64,000 nt of DNA. Origin: Siphonodentalium dalli. Its lineage: Eukaryota; Mollusca; Scaphopoda; Gadilida; Siphonodentaliidae. The position numbers and the translations under genes are program-made. Shown here piece after piece: positions 22,198 through 34,200 of this stretch; position 1 is the stretch's first letter, and every line of letters starts with the position of its first letter. The notes under the pieces are model-generated. The model saw nothing but the letters and a program-made list of their open reading frames with translations. It had not been told where the DNA came from and made no database searches. The stretch lies in assembly GCA_032622095.1 (NCBI GenBank), contig CP136065.1:51269949-51333948 (forward strand). Direction: 5' to 3'.

Positions 22198-22371
22198 CAG
22201 TAATGCCCTAAATAATCGACTTCTTAACCACAGCAGAATTATGGGTAATTTTCAGAATTTAGTAGTGAGAGCTTTCTGATGAATGGCAACAAGCCATATT
22301 TCCGACTAAATCCTGAAAATTTACCCATAATTCTTCTGTGGTTAAGGAGTTGATTATTTAGGGCATTACTG
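22198..22371. mobile_element. Mariner-like palindromic MITE F1
   Basis: A near-complete palindrome. CAGTAATGCCCTAAATAATC at the left is inverted at the right end (GATTATTTAGGGCATTACTG). The left flank is TA. Termini starting CAGT beside TA fit Tc1/mariner. Copies F2 (22928-23140) and F3 (40913-41072) share the arms and centre. Confidence 0.7.
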
Positions 22372-22689
22372 GTAGGTTATAATTTAGAAATAACAGTTAT
22401 CAGATTATGAAAATTTCCTCAGAATATACCAATAGTATAGTATAAATGATAGTATGAATGCAATATTAGACACAAAACATACTTTGTGTTAGCCAAGCGT
22501 TGGTTTATATACAGTAAATAGCGAGCAATAAACAAAACACTCAACACCGTCGTTTTAGGAGAGTGGACCATTCCATCACTATAATATTGAGAGGCGGAGA
22601 TTAGCAAATTCTATACTGGTATGTTGTACACAACTTGGTGGCATTTCTAATCAAAGTTCACTTCCTGGGGTCTTCCCGGTGTTGAGTGT

Positions 22690-22925
22690 TTTAATTATCG
22701 CATACTCTTTACATACTGTTTGTTTACATAACATGTAATTTGGTTACATAACATAGAGTACTATTATGACAATAACATGCAATTTACGTGATATTTATGA
22801 TTGGTATAATAACAAAGTTTGTCTAATATAATATTCTTTCTGTTTATGGCAGTTTTATTGGATGTGCCTATTTTAACAGCAATACCCACAGCCAGTGCTT
22901 ACCGTATCTTTAATGTATAACAACA
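22690..22925 (+). repeat. Dispersed repeat family G, copy 3 (partial)
   Basis: Contains TGACAATAACATGCAATT, TTTCTGTTTATGGCAGTTTT and ACAGCAATACCCACAGCC, corresponding to the 3' half of 3440-4030. Confidence 0.55.
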
Positions 22926-22927
22926 TA

Positions 22928-23140
22928 CAGTAATGCCCTAAGTAATTGATTCCTTAAACACAGCAGAATTATGGGTAACTTTTCAGGATTTAGTCGGAAA
23001 TATGGCTTGTTGCCATTCACCAGAAAGCTCTCCCCGAGAGCTTTCCGATGAATGGCAACAAGCCATATTTCCGACTAAATCCTGAAAAGTTACCCATAAT
23101 TCTGCTGTGTTTAAAGAGTCGATTACTTAGGGCATTACTG
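22928..23140. mobile_element. Mariner-like palindromic MITE F2
   Basis: TA-flanked on both sides (22926-22927 and 23141-23142). Arms of about 95 bp are almost perfect inverse copies around GAAAGCTCTCCCCGAGAGCT. Confidence 0.8.
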
Positions 23141-23829
23141 TATGTCATATGTATTTAGTATATAGTCCTGAAAATTGTTATATTAACAAGTATAGATGAG
23201 ACTCATTAGTTCTAGTCATTGATTATTATTATATATTTACATAGCCTGTCTGTGTTACACTAAATCCTGTTCAGTAATTGGCCAACTGCCAATTGGGTCA
23301 TCCGTTTCTTACCCCAATAATGTAGACCGTAACACGAACACAATTTCACAAATTGTTGACCTAATCTGACATAATCACAAAAAGCGGTCAGCAGAATAAT
23401 TGGGCGTGCTTTCAAAGTTCAGCCGAATTGCATCTGAAGCCAGTTATTTATATTGATCACATTATCGTTGCTAAGTGCTTGGAAATCTTATATTGGGCTG
23501 ACTTAATGTGCTGCATGGGCTAGTCTCAAATTCTTGGCAGATTTTGTGAAAATAAATAAGAATATAAGTACTCAGCTTTTTATGGGAATAAATCATCAAA
23601 AAGCTATATAATAATAACAAATTAATGTATTGGGTGTGTGTGTTATTGTGGGATACAGTGGGGGCACAATTAGTGAGAACCAATTTGTGGTTCACAGTTG
23701 AAGTTAGTGATGTTCACCCATTAGTTACCTTGATTATGCATTTTATCTTCTGCAAATTAGGGGATATAGAAACTGAACAAATGGGAAAATGTAACTAAAG
23801 CATGTTAACTTGAGACTACAGATGCTTCC

Positions 23830-23895
23830 CAGATGAGGCCTAAGCAGAATGAGGTCCCCAGATGGTGAGTTTGGTGATGCTAGCCTGCTGTGCTA
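23830..23895. mobile_element. Half hairpin of family P
   Basis: Contains GCCTAAGCAGAATGAGGTCC and GATGCTAGCCTGCTGTGC, then breaks into unrelated sequence. The central P sequence (ATTTTATCTTCTGCAAATTA) lies just before it at about 23738-23760. Confidence 0.65.
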
Positions 23896-24360
23896 GAACA
23901 GTTAGATATCATAGTAAGGCCAAAGAAAAATATACCTGTGGGTATCCCTTCCAACCCTAACAAATTTTTTATTGGACTGTAGACACAGATAATATTTTTT
24001 TGTTCAATGGGAAGGGTACCGAAAGGTATCTTACCCAATTTCAAACCTCTCCTATAAAAATGCTAATTCAAGATAACAATATTTAGTATTGAACCTTTCA
24101 ATTAATCTGAATTGTGAAGCTTTCTAGATAGAATTGTCAATGACCCAATGGAATTCAGAATAAAAAAAATTGAAAAACAAAAACAACAAAATTCACTACC
24201 AACCTACCCTAATTATTTAAAACCATGTAACCCTAAACACAGGTATTTTTTTTTTTTGGTCTAATGTATGTTTAACTACATTTGTGATTCTTAAGAGAGG
24301 AGCTTGTATTTGTTATAAAATTACTCAGAATAAATAAACCATCGATGATTTGTCATGACT

Positions 24361-24530
24361 TGATTATCATAATAAACCAAGAAATATTTTCACTGCTTGA
24401 ATTTGATTACTGGTGATATCCAAGAAATATTTTCATACCTGATTTACCTGTTCTGTATTGAAATAATTTATCATAATGATTGCTTGAATTGATTATACCG
24501 GTGATATCCAAGAAATATTTTCATAAGAGT
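24361..24530 (+). repeat. Direct duplication of about 100 bp
   Basis: GGTGATATCCAAGAAATATT occurs at about 24412 and 24502, each preceded by TTGCTTGAAT-like sequence. A tandem duplication with divergence. Confidence 0.7.
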
Positions 24531-24599
24531 TCTGTTCAACCCCATGTTTAATTCATCAATAAAAGATATGTTCATCATCTTGTGTCAACCATCATCAGA

Positions 24600-25010
24600 T
24601 GACCACGTAGAAATCACCATACACTTTAGATCATGCCAAAAGTCTCTACTCTGGCTATGCTCGTAGAGATCATAATCCACCAGTTCAAAATCTGGGAATC
24701 TTTTTAAAGATCTCACAGGGAATTTTATGACATTGAAAAACTGACACACAATATATTTATTAGTCAATACCTGTAGATTACATGATTTAGGGGACTTTTG
24801 TGAGCCAATCAATTGCCCCGGCTGGGTATATTGTATAATTGTAAGCGATAGCAAAGCAAACTTGGTTCAGAAAAGTTGCCAAAATCATGTAATCTCGAGC
24901 TGGGATTTTCACCCACATGTACTGTGAAATACATTGTCAAGGAACAGGTAACTACTGAGAAGTATATTACCTACGTTATTGTTTTGATGTTATAAAGTTC
25001 CCCATCAGAT
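24600..25010. mobile_element. Family H palindromic element, diverged copy
   Basis: ATCATGCCAAAAGTCTCTAC, CGTAGAGATCATAATCCACC and GATCTCACAGGGAATTTTAT align with 20296-20804, and 24985-25015 is the other arm's GTTCCCCATCAGATCT. Confidence 0.55.
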
Positions 25011-25330
25011 CTTTAACAAGACAGCCAATGACTGTGGAGACGCTCACCAGACTGTAAAGACTGAGAAGACTGGGACTCGGAAGACCATTAGAGTTCGTAC
25101 TTGTCAAATTAAAGCAAGTAGTCCTAAAGAGGGACGTAGCCTAGAGGGCCTCCGTTGAGCAGTGGGGTGTCCACCTTGAAATATGGCCCAGATACCCCAC
25201 CCCACATAGTCCATAGTCTGCTCCCTCCCAACTGAAGCAAACACATGCCCAAGTTCATAAAATTCCTTTGCACATGTTGGAAGTTTACAACTGATACCTC
25301 GAGCTTTCCTAACTGTGGCAAAGTTACAAC
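25010..25330. repeat. Dispersed duplicate of 51140-51480
   Basis: GACTGTGGAGACGCTCACCAG, GGACTCGGAAGACCAT, AATATGGCCCAGATACCCC and CTTTCCTAACTGTGGCAAAG recur in the same order in the 51 kb block at about 90 % identity. No gene is recognisable. Confidence 0.75.
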
Positions 25331-26160
25331 CTGACATGCCCCCCCCCCCCCCTGTCCGTCGTCCGTGCGTCCGTCTGTCAACTCTAAAAAAAAACATCTC
25401 CTCTGAAACCATCATACCGAATTGGTTCATATTTGGTGTGGATGTTCCCTAGGTGACTCTCATTCAGATTTGTTCAAATGAGGTCACTGGGTCAAATAGT
25501 TGCGAAACCAGGGCCATAACTCTATTCCTCCATAGTAATTCTTACAACAACTTCTTGTCCATAACCATTGTGCCGATTTAGCTAATATTTGGTATGGAGG
25601 GTTCTTGTGTGACTGGTGTTCAGATTTGTTCAAATGAGGTCACCCGGTCAATTAGTTGAGAAACCAGGGCCATAACTCATAGTAATTCTTACAATGACTT
25701 CTTCTATAAAAAAAATATTGGGCCGATTTAGCTTATATTTGGTACTGAGGGACCTTGGGTGACTGGGAATCAGATTTGTTCAAATTGGGTCAAATAGGGG
25801 CAGAGCCAGGGACATAACTCTAAAAACAAAAAAATTACATTTTTGCATTTTGATCATATTTGGTGTGGATGTTCCCTAGGTGACTGTCATTCAGATTTGT
25901 TCAAATGAGGTCACTGTGTCAAATAGTTGCGAAACCAGGGCCAAAACTATATTCCTCCTTGGTAATTCGTATAACGACTTCTTGTCTAGACCATTATGCC
26001 GATTTAGTTTATATTTGGTATGGGGGTCATTGAATGACTGGGGTTCAGATTTGTTAAAATGGGGTCACTGGGTCAAATAGGGGTGGAGCCAGGGCCATAA
26101 TTACCAAAAAAATAATAAAACATTCAGGAACTCCTTGATCAATTTAACATACAAAAAAAA
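25330..26160 (-). mobile_element. Pearl/HINE-like element type C
   Basis: A poly-C and GTCC/GTCT tract (25340-25380) is followed by repeated modules of 150-210 bp. Each has TCAGATTTGTTCAAATGAGG, AGGGCCATAACTC and TTTAGCTTATATTTGGTA. Same module as 27130-29500 and 52600-54270 in the opposite orientation. Confidence 0.65.
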
Positions 26161-26445
26161 AATTATCACCCTCCCCCCACATAACCCAGAACCCCACCCT
26201 GCCCCCAACCAACAGCATTCCACCCTATCTCATCTCCTAACTCACAGGATCTCTCCCACCAGCAGATTAAGTCAATTGTATTAGCTACAGACAGAGAGAG
26301 AGTTAATATAAATACACACACACTCATCAATTGAGATGTTTATCAGGCTGACAGGTGTGAACTAATGCTTAGCTAGCACTCATGCCAATGTGTGTTATTA
26401 AAATAAAATAAAAACAAATTATTGTTCTCTAACCTGAATTTAGTG

Positions 26446-26872
26446 TGTCTGGCATTTGCAGAATGAGGTTCCCAGAGGGTGAATTTAGTTATGCTACCCT
26501 GCACAGCAGTCTAGCATCACCAAATACACTAGTCAGGGTCCTCATTTTGCTTAGGCCTCATCTTCTGGGAAGTATATAGGCACTTAAATTGACATTTTTA
26601 CTTACTTTTTCCCTTCTGTTTAGTTTCTATATCCCCTAATTTGTGAATATAAAATGCATAATTGAGGTGCCCAATGGGTGCACATCACCAACTTTAACTG
26701 GAGAACTTCAATCTAATGCTACGTCTCCCATAGCAGTTGAGGCCTAAATAGAATGAGGTCCCCAGAGGGTGAATTTGGTGATGCTAGCCCACATTGCAGG
26801 ATTGTGTCATTAAATTCACCCTTTGGGGACCTCATTCTGCAAATGTCAGACACTATGTTCAGACTTGGCTTT
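26446..26872. mobile_element. Family P MITE, long form
   Basis: Two P hairpins (26455-26560 and 26740-26850) around a central sequence with TATATCCCCTAATTTGTGAA. The ends TGTCTGGCATTTGCAG and CTGCAAATGTCAGACA are inverted. Confidence 0.7.
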
Positions 26873-27129
26873 TCAAATATTATGTTCTTAACCACCAGTA
26901 TCCAGTTGAACTCATTATACCCTGATTTTGCAAAGAAAACTTGGGGGGTATATTGGATTGAATTTGTCAGTCTCTATGTCAGACTGTTTTCCCATCCATC
27001 CATCTGTCATTATGACTCTATCCATACATCAATTGTTTTCTTCTCCAGATACATATTAAAGACCAAATGGGTTTATATATTTAGGTGTGGATGTAAATCC
27101 TTGTTTTGATCACAGCTGTAGGAGTAACA

Positions 27130-27570
27130 CAATACATTGGTATTGCTGGGCAAAATGTTTGTGCCATCATTAATTATCTCCATGTCATTGGTTTTAAATG
27201 GGGTCACCTGGTCAACTAGGGGTCAAGCAAAGGACAGTTTTCCTCTTAATATGCTTCCTTCTCACAGACCATCAGGTCTATTTTACTGATATTTAGTATG
27301 AAGGGTTCTTTGGTGTCTGGGATTCAAATTTATTCAGATGGGGTCACCAGATTAAATAGAGTGGGACCAGGGACATAACTGTATGTCTCTATAGTAATAC
27401 TTAAAAATGTCTTCTCAAGAGAGGTTGGACTATTTAGCTTACATATAGTATGGAGGATCCTTTAGTGACTGAGATTCAGATTTGTTAACATGAGGTCAAC
27501 CTGTTAAGAAATGACGGGGCTATGGGGACTTCACTTAAAACATCTACCTTGGAACAACCTGACTGATTAA
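27130..27570 (-). mobile_element. Degenerate type C modules
   Basis: GGGGTCACCTGGTCAACTAG, GATTCAAATTTATTCAGATG and GATTCAGATTTGTTAACATG mark three eroded modules. Confidence 0.5.
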
Positions 27571-27794
27571 TCTGACATATATATGGTGTTTTCGGGTTCA
27601 TGGATAATTGGGCTTCAAACATGTCTAAAGAGTTTATAAAAAGGTGCTTGTGAGATTGGAAATTTCGAACAATTGAGAAAGTTTGAGACGTCAGTTGTGA
27701 AATTCCAACCTAAGACTTGGGAATCTGGAGCCCGGTCAGGAGGGGATATGTTGAGCTGGAGGGGGGTGATCTGTAGTGTTCCATTGGTAAATTA

Positions 27795-29500
27795 AAGGTA
27801 GATATTCACTGATCGACATGAAGCCTCTCTAGCCACATATCCTGTTTAGATCCACTTCTTTTAAAGTGATTATGCAAAGTTCTGACTGTTATGGTATCAA
27901 GAGTCCCAGTCTTATCAGTCTTTGCAGTCTGGTGAGCGACCCCACAGTCTTTGACTGTCTTGTTTAATGGTGGACCCCATTCAAAAAAAAATTGATCCCA
28001 ACTCTCCATAGGCCATATACACCAAATGCCATTTCTTGTTTGGTCGAACCCATTTTAACAAATCTGTAACCCAGTCCCAAGTAACACAAGGACCCTCCAT
28101 ACTAGTTACTATATATAAGCTAAATAGGACTGATGGCGCTTGAGGAGGAGCCATTTTAAGAATTACTATGGGGGAAGAGTCATGTCACTGGTTGCACCCC
28201 TATTTGACCTGGTGAACCCATTTCAACAAATCTGAATCCCTATCACCCAAGGACTCTCTATACAAAAATGTATGCTAAATATGCCAAATGGTTCTTGAGA
28301 AGATGTTTTAAAAATAACTATTGAGGGAAAGAATTATGTCCCTGGCTTAATTCTTAATCCTAGTCACCCATACCAAATATAAGCTGGATAGACCTGATGG
28401 TTCTTGATAGGAAGACATTTTAAGAATTACAATGGATGGACACGTTATGTCCCTGGCTCCGCCCTTATTTTACCAGGTGACCTCATTTTAACACATCTGT
28501 ATCCCTGTCATCCAAGGACCGTCCATACCAATTATAGGCTAAATAGCACCGATGATTCTTGAGAAGAGGTTTTAAGAATTACTATGGATTGAAAGAGTTA
28601 GGTCCCTAGCTATGGCACTTTTTGACCATGTGACCCCCCATTTGAATAGAACTGAATCCCAGCCACCTAGGGACCATCCACACAAAATGTCTCAATTCTT
28701 CATCTCAGGTAAGCTAAGAAAAATACCTCCTTCTTGCTCATCCAGTTTCCCCATATATAATTGCATGAGAAAACAGGTATTTAGTTTTACTGGCCTAACT
28801 GTCAGATTCATCATTCACACTTGAGGAGCTGTCATTCCAATCAGATTTTGTTAACACTGCAATTTCATTTATTACTTTGTAATCAATGTGACTTCTATAT
28901 GGTGTTAAGTAAACATTCTGTGATTGCAGACACCTTCCTCATATCTCATAGACCTCTGAGTATCTGCTGTTCGTATGTTCTTGATATTAGACTGATTTAA
29001 ACCAAATTTGGTTGTCACCCTGGTGGATGTTATAATGGTGTTTTTTTGTGTTTTTAATTGAGCAAGAACTTAATCATCTTTTTAAAATAAAAATATTTAT
29101 TTGTTTTTTTAAAATAAATGTTTTTTTTTGTTTTTTTTTTAAGAGTTGTGTCCCTGCGTCTGCCCCTATTTGAACCAGTAACTCCATTTCAACAAATCTG
29201 AACCCCAGTCACCCAAGGACCCTCCATACCAAATATAAGCTAAATCGGCCCAATGGTTCATGAGAAGTCATTCTAAGAATTACTATGGAGGAATAGAGTT
29301 ATGGCCCTGCTTTTGCAACTATTTGACCTAGTGACCTCATTTGAACAAATCTGAATGTGAGTCATGGGAACATCCACACCAACTATGAACCCATTCGGTC
29401 TTATGGTTCCGAAGAAGATGTTTAAAGAATTGTTGACGGACGGACAACAGACTAGGAGTGATGTCTATAGCTCCACCGGAGACTTCATCTCAGGTGAAGA
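27795..29500 (+). mobile_element. Pearl/HINE-like element type C, plus orientation
   Basis: Successive modules contain AACAAATCTGAACCCCAGTC, CCTCCATACCAAATATAAGC, GGTTCTTGAGAAG and TTTTAAGAATTACTATGG. The array ends in TTGACGGACGGACAACAGAC (29433) and a terminal hairpin at 29472-29497 (TCCACCGGAGAC/ATCTCAGGTGA). Two internal parts (28700-29140) are T-rich or unrelated. The same order recurs at 52600-54270. Confidence 0.65.
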
Positions 29501-29679
29501 AAAAAGGATCTGAATGAGTGGAATATGAGCTTTACAGGTGTAGCCAGAGTTGAGCTTCATGGCATGATCTACATTCTCTGTGTTCCAAAGATACTTGCAG
29601 TCCCAAATAAATGTGTATGGTGGGAATACCAGTCATATTTAATAAAGGTGCAGACCAGAATATATGTGCAGGGAGGTTC

Positions 29680-30150
29680 GGGGCACAATCCTGGCGATTA
29701 ATTTTCATTTGCCGAATGAGGTCCCCAGAGGGTCAATTTAGTGATGCTATCCCGCATAGTGGGCTAGCATCACCAAAATCACCCTCTGGGGACCTCATTC
29801 TGCATGGCCTCATCTGCTATGGGAGACCTAGTCTCAGATTGAAGTTCCCAAATGGTGAATATTGTGATGTACACCCATTGGGAACCTCGATTATGCAATG
29901 TGTTGTCTGCCAATTTTGGGATATAGAGAAACTAAACTAAAAAAGAAATAGAATCTATTTGAAGAAGTTTCTATAGGAATTTTATAACAAAGAAACTTTC
30001 CAGAGAAGATTAGGCCTAAGCAGAATGAGGTCCCCGGAGGGTGAATTTAGTGATGCGAGCCCGCTATGCGGGATAGCGTCACTAAATTCACCCTACTGGG
30101 GACCTCATTCTGCAAATGACAGGCACAGTAAACTCGGGGCTTGGGGGAGA
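29680..30150. mobile_element. Family P MITE, long form
   Basis: Hairpins at 29705-29815 and 30011-30120 flank a central part with TATAGAGAAACTAAAC. Ends CATTTGCCGAATGAGG and CATTCTGCAAATGACAGG are inverted. Outer TIRs are eroded. Confidence 0.65.
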
Positions 30151-30609
30151 TGTATTGCATGACCAAATGTAAATGCATGTCAGTCTGCCCTGTTATTTGC
30201 AAAAATTTGCCTAATTTAAAAACATTTCCTGGTCCAGCAATATTTCCTCGGAAGTTGGGACAGCAACGTATCTGCAACATCACATGGCACAATCGTTTTG
30301 ACGATTCCGCAACCAATCTCATGATTCTGTGGCTTGACAACCACAGTGCTACAGCAGTTTAACGATTCCGTGACCAGACTGATGTGATAAAAAACAAAGA
30401 ACTGAATATTTTGAAAAGTACGGACAGATATGTACCATATATTATATATCTATTAGGTACGGCGATCTTCCATTCGATAATTTGTCAAGAGTTCAGCACT
30501 AGATGGTTAGCACAACAATACATAATCTTTGACATAACAAGACCGGTTGTTTTGGTTTTACACTCAACACTGTGAAATTTGTCTTTAGAGTTGAGAAAAT
30601 ATATATAAA
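30150..30609. other. No gene seen
   Basis: AT-rich spacer. The short inverted pair ACGATTCCG near 30300 and 30362 is the only structure. Confidence 0.35.
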
Positions 30610-31194
30610 CTAGAAGGTGACCCGACTTCGTCCGGGCTTTGACCTTGAATTGTCCATTTTGAAGGCCAAGGTCAGGTGGGGGGTCACGATTTGACCCGTC
30701 CAAAACACTGCCTGAACAAAGGTACCCGACAAAAGTACCCGTCGAAATCCATCCGGTTTTACCTGATTTGACCTTGAATTGATCATTTTGAAGGTCAAGG
30801 TCAGTTAGGGGTCACGATTTGACCCGTCCAAAACACTCAGTGGACAAAATTAACCCTTCGTGGAAATCCCATCAAAATTGGCGATTTGACCTTGAATTGA
30901 CCCGATTTCAAGGTCAAGGTATCGTCGCACAGGCCAATGAATAGGCTTATGAGACTCTCCATACGAAAGTATCCCTAGACACTAATTTTCATCGAAATAC
31001 CGTGATATTCGGGAGTTTGACCTTGAAATGACCCGATTTCAAGGTCACGTCGCACGGGTAAATGAATAGGCCCATGTCACTCCCCGGTCGAAAATACCCC
31101 CACATACCAAGTTTCATCGAAATCGGCTCAGTCGTTTTCGAGTCCATCGATTACAGACAGACAGACAGACAGATCTTCCAAAATATACAATAGA
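30610..31194 (-). mobile_element. Helitron-like unit 1 (divergent subfamily)
   Basis: Read on the - strand it starts TC at 31194 and ends at CTAG (30613-30610) followed by T. A hairpin GCCCGGACGAAGTCGGGT lies a few bases before CTAG. It also has a (GACA)n run near 31154-31172 and repeated TTGACCTTGAATTGACC modules. TC...hairpin...CTAG|T is the structural definition of a Helitron end pair. No Rep-helicase is encoded, so it is non-autonomous. Confidence 0.7.
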
Positions 31195-31289
31195 CTAGCC
31201 GATGAGCCGACGTTGTCCGGGCTATTCAAAAACCAAATTTCAAGTCGATAGCTATTCAAAAACCAAATTTCAAGTCGATAGCTCCACCC

Positions 31290-34200
31290 GTTTCCGAGAT
31301 CTGGTCTGCGCATGCGCGAAGCTGGCGTCGCACGGGCTCGGCGACCCGATAAAATTCGTATCCGGGGCTAGATACATTCACATACCAAATTTCAAGTCGA
31401 TAGCTCCACCCGTTTCCGAGATCTCGTCTGCGCATGCGCGAAGCGAGATCCGCATGGGCTCGCCAATACGACAACGTCGACCGCCTGGTCAAACTACACA
31501 CACGTACCAAGTTTCGTCCCGATCGGTCGAGAATCGTAGATTTGTATAAATGACAGACAAACATACAGACAAACAAACAGAGGTCTTCAAAATATATATG
31601 AGATAGCCGATGAGCCCGACGTTGTCCGGGCTATTCAAAAACCAAATTTCAAGTCGATAGCTCCACCCGTTTCCGAGATCTGGTCTGCGCATGCGCGAAG
31701 CTGGCGTCGCACGGGCTCGGCGACCCGATAAAATTTGCATCCGGGGCGTTGTCCGGGCTATTCAAATACCAAATTTCAAGTCGATAGCTCCACCCGTTTC
31801 CGAGATCTGGTCTGCGCATGCGCGAAGCTGGCGTCGCACGGGCTCGGCGACCCGATAAAATTCGCATCCGGGGCGTTGTCCGGGCTATTCAAATACCAAA
31901 TTTCAAGTCGATAGCTCCACCCGTTTCCGAGATCTGGTCTGCGCATGCGCGAAGCTGGCGTCGCACGGGCTCGGCGACCCGATAAAATTCTTATCCGGGG
32001 CAAGATACATTCACATACCAAATTTCAAGTCGATAGCTCCACCCGTTTCCGAGATCTCGTCTGCGCATGCGCTGCACAGGCGTCGCACGGGCTCGCCAAT
32101 ACGACAACGACGACCGCCTGGTCAAACTACACACACGTACCAAGTTTCGTCCCGATCGGTCGAGAATCGTAGATTTGTATGAATGACAGACAGACAGACA
32201 GAGGTCTTCAAAATATATATGAGACTAGCCGATGAGCCCGACGTTGTCCGGGCTATTCAAAAACCAAATTTCAAGTTGATAGCTCTACCCAGCCCGACGT
32301 TGTCTGGGCTATTCAAAAACCAAATTTCAAGTCGATAGCTCCACCCGTTTCCGAGATCTCGTCTGCGCATGCGCGAAGCTGCACGGGCTCGGCGACCCGA
32401 TAAAATTTGTATCCGGGGCAAGATACACTCACATAGCAAATTTCAAGTCGATAGCTCCATCCGTTTCCGAGATCTCGTCTGCGCATGCGCGAAGCGGGCG
32501 CCGCACGGGCTCACCAATACGACAACGTCGACCGCCTGGTCAAACTACACACACATACCAAGTTTCGTCCCGATCGGTGGAGAATCGTAGATTTGTATAA
32601 ATGACATACAGACAAACAGAGGTCTTCAAAATATATAATAGACTAGCCGATGAGCCCGACGTTGTCCGGGCTATTCAAAAACCAAATTTCAAGTCGATAG
32701 CTCTACCCATCCCGACGTTGTCCGGGCTATTCAAAAACCAAATTTCAAGTCGATAGCTCTACCCGTTTCCGAGATCTGGTCTACGCATGCGCGAAGCTGG
32801 CGTCGCACGGGCTCGGCGACCCGATAAAATTCGTATATACGGGGCAAGATACATTCACATACCAAATTTCAAGTCGATAGCTCCACCCGTTTCCGAGATC
32901 TCGTCTGCGCATGCGCGAAGCTGGCGTCGCACGGGCTCGGCGACCCGATAAAATTCGTATCCGGGGCAAGATACATTCACATACCAAATTTCAAGTCGAT
33001 AGCTCCACCCGTTTCCGAGATCTCGTCTGCGCATGCGCTGCACGGGCTCGCCAATAGGACAACGACCACCGCCTGGTCAAACTACACACACGTACCAAGT
33101 TTCGTCCCGAATGGTCGAGAATCGTAGATTTGTATTAATGACAGACAGACAAACAGACAGACAGACAGAGGTCTTCAAAATATATATGAGATATTGTCCC
33201 ATTATATTGAGTGCATGAGCCCGACGTTTTTTCGGCCTATTCAAAAACCAAATTTCAAGTCGATAGCTCCACCCGTTTCCGAGATCTGGTCTCTGCGCAT
33301 GCGCGAAGCTGGCGTCGCACGGGCTCGGCGACCCGATAAAATTTGTATCCGGGGCAAGATACATTCACATAGCAAATTTCAAGTCGATAGCTCCACCCGT
33401 TTCCAAGATTTCGTCTGCGCATGCGCTGCACGGGCGTCGCACGGGCTCGCCAATACAACAACGACGACTGCCTGGTCAAACTACGCACACATACCAAGTT
33501 TCGTCCCGATCGGTCGAGAATCGTAGATTTGTATAAATGACATACAGACAGACAGACAGACAAACAGAGGTCTTCAAAATATATAAGAGACTAGCCGATG
33601 AGCCTGACGTTGTCCGGGCTATTAAAAAAACAATTTTCAAGTCGATAGCTCTACCCAGCCGAAATTTCAAGTCGATAGCTCTACCCGTTTCCGATATCTG
33701 ATCTGCGCATGCGCGAAGCCGGCGTCGCACGGGCTCGGCGACCCGATCAAATTCGTATCCGGGGCAAGATACATTCACATACCAAATTTCAAGTCGATAG
33801 CTCCACCCGTTTCCGAGATCTCGTCTGCGCATGCGCGAAGCTGGTGTCGCACGGGCTCGGCGACCCGATAAAATTCGTATCCAGGGCAAGATACATTCAC
33901 ATAGCAAATTTCAAGTCGATAGCTCCACCCGTTTCCGAGATCTCGTCTGCGCATGCGCGAAGCGGGCGCCGCACGGGCTCGCCAATACGACAACGTCCAC
34001 CGCCTGGTCAAAGTACACACACGTACCAAGTTTGGTCCCGATCGATCGAGAATCGTAGATTTGTATAAATGACAAACATACAGACAAACATACAGACAAA
34101 TATACAAACAAACAGACAGAGGTCTTCAAAATATATATGAGATAATTGCATTCCGCGTTTCGTTTTGCATCCGTATTTTACGCATGGGTAGCCGTTTAGC

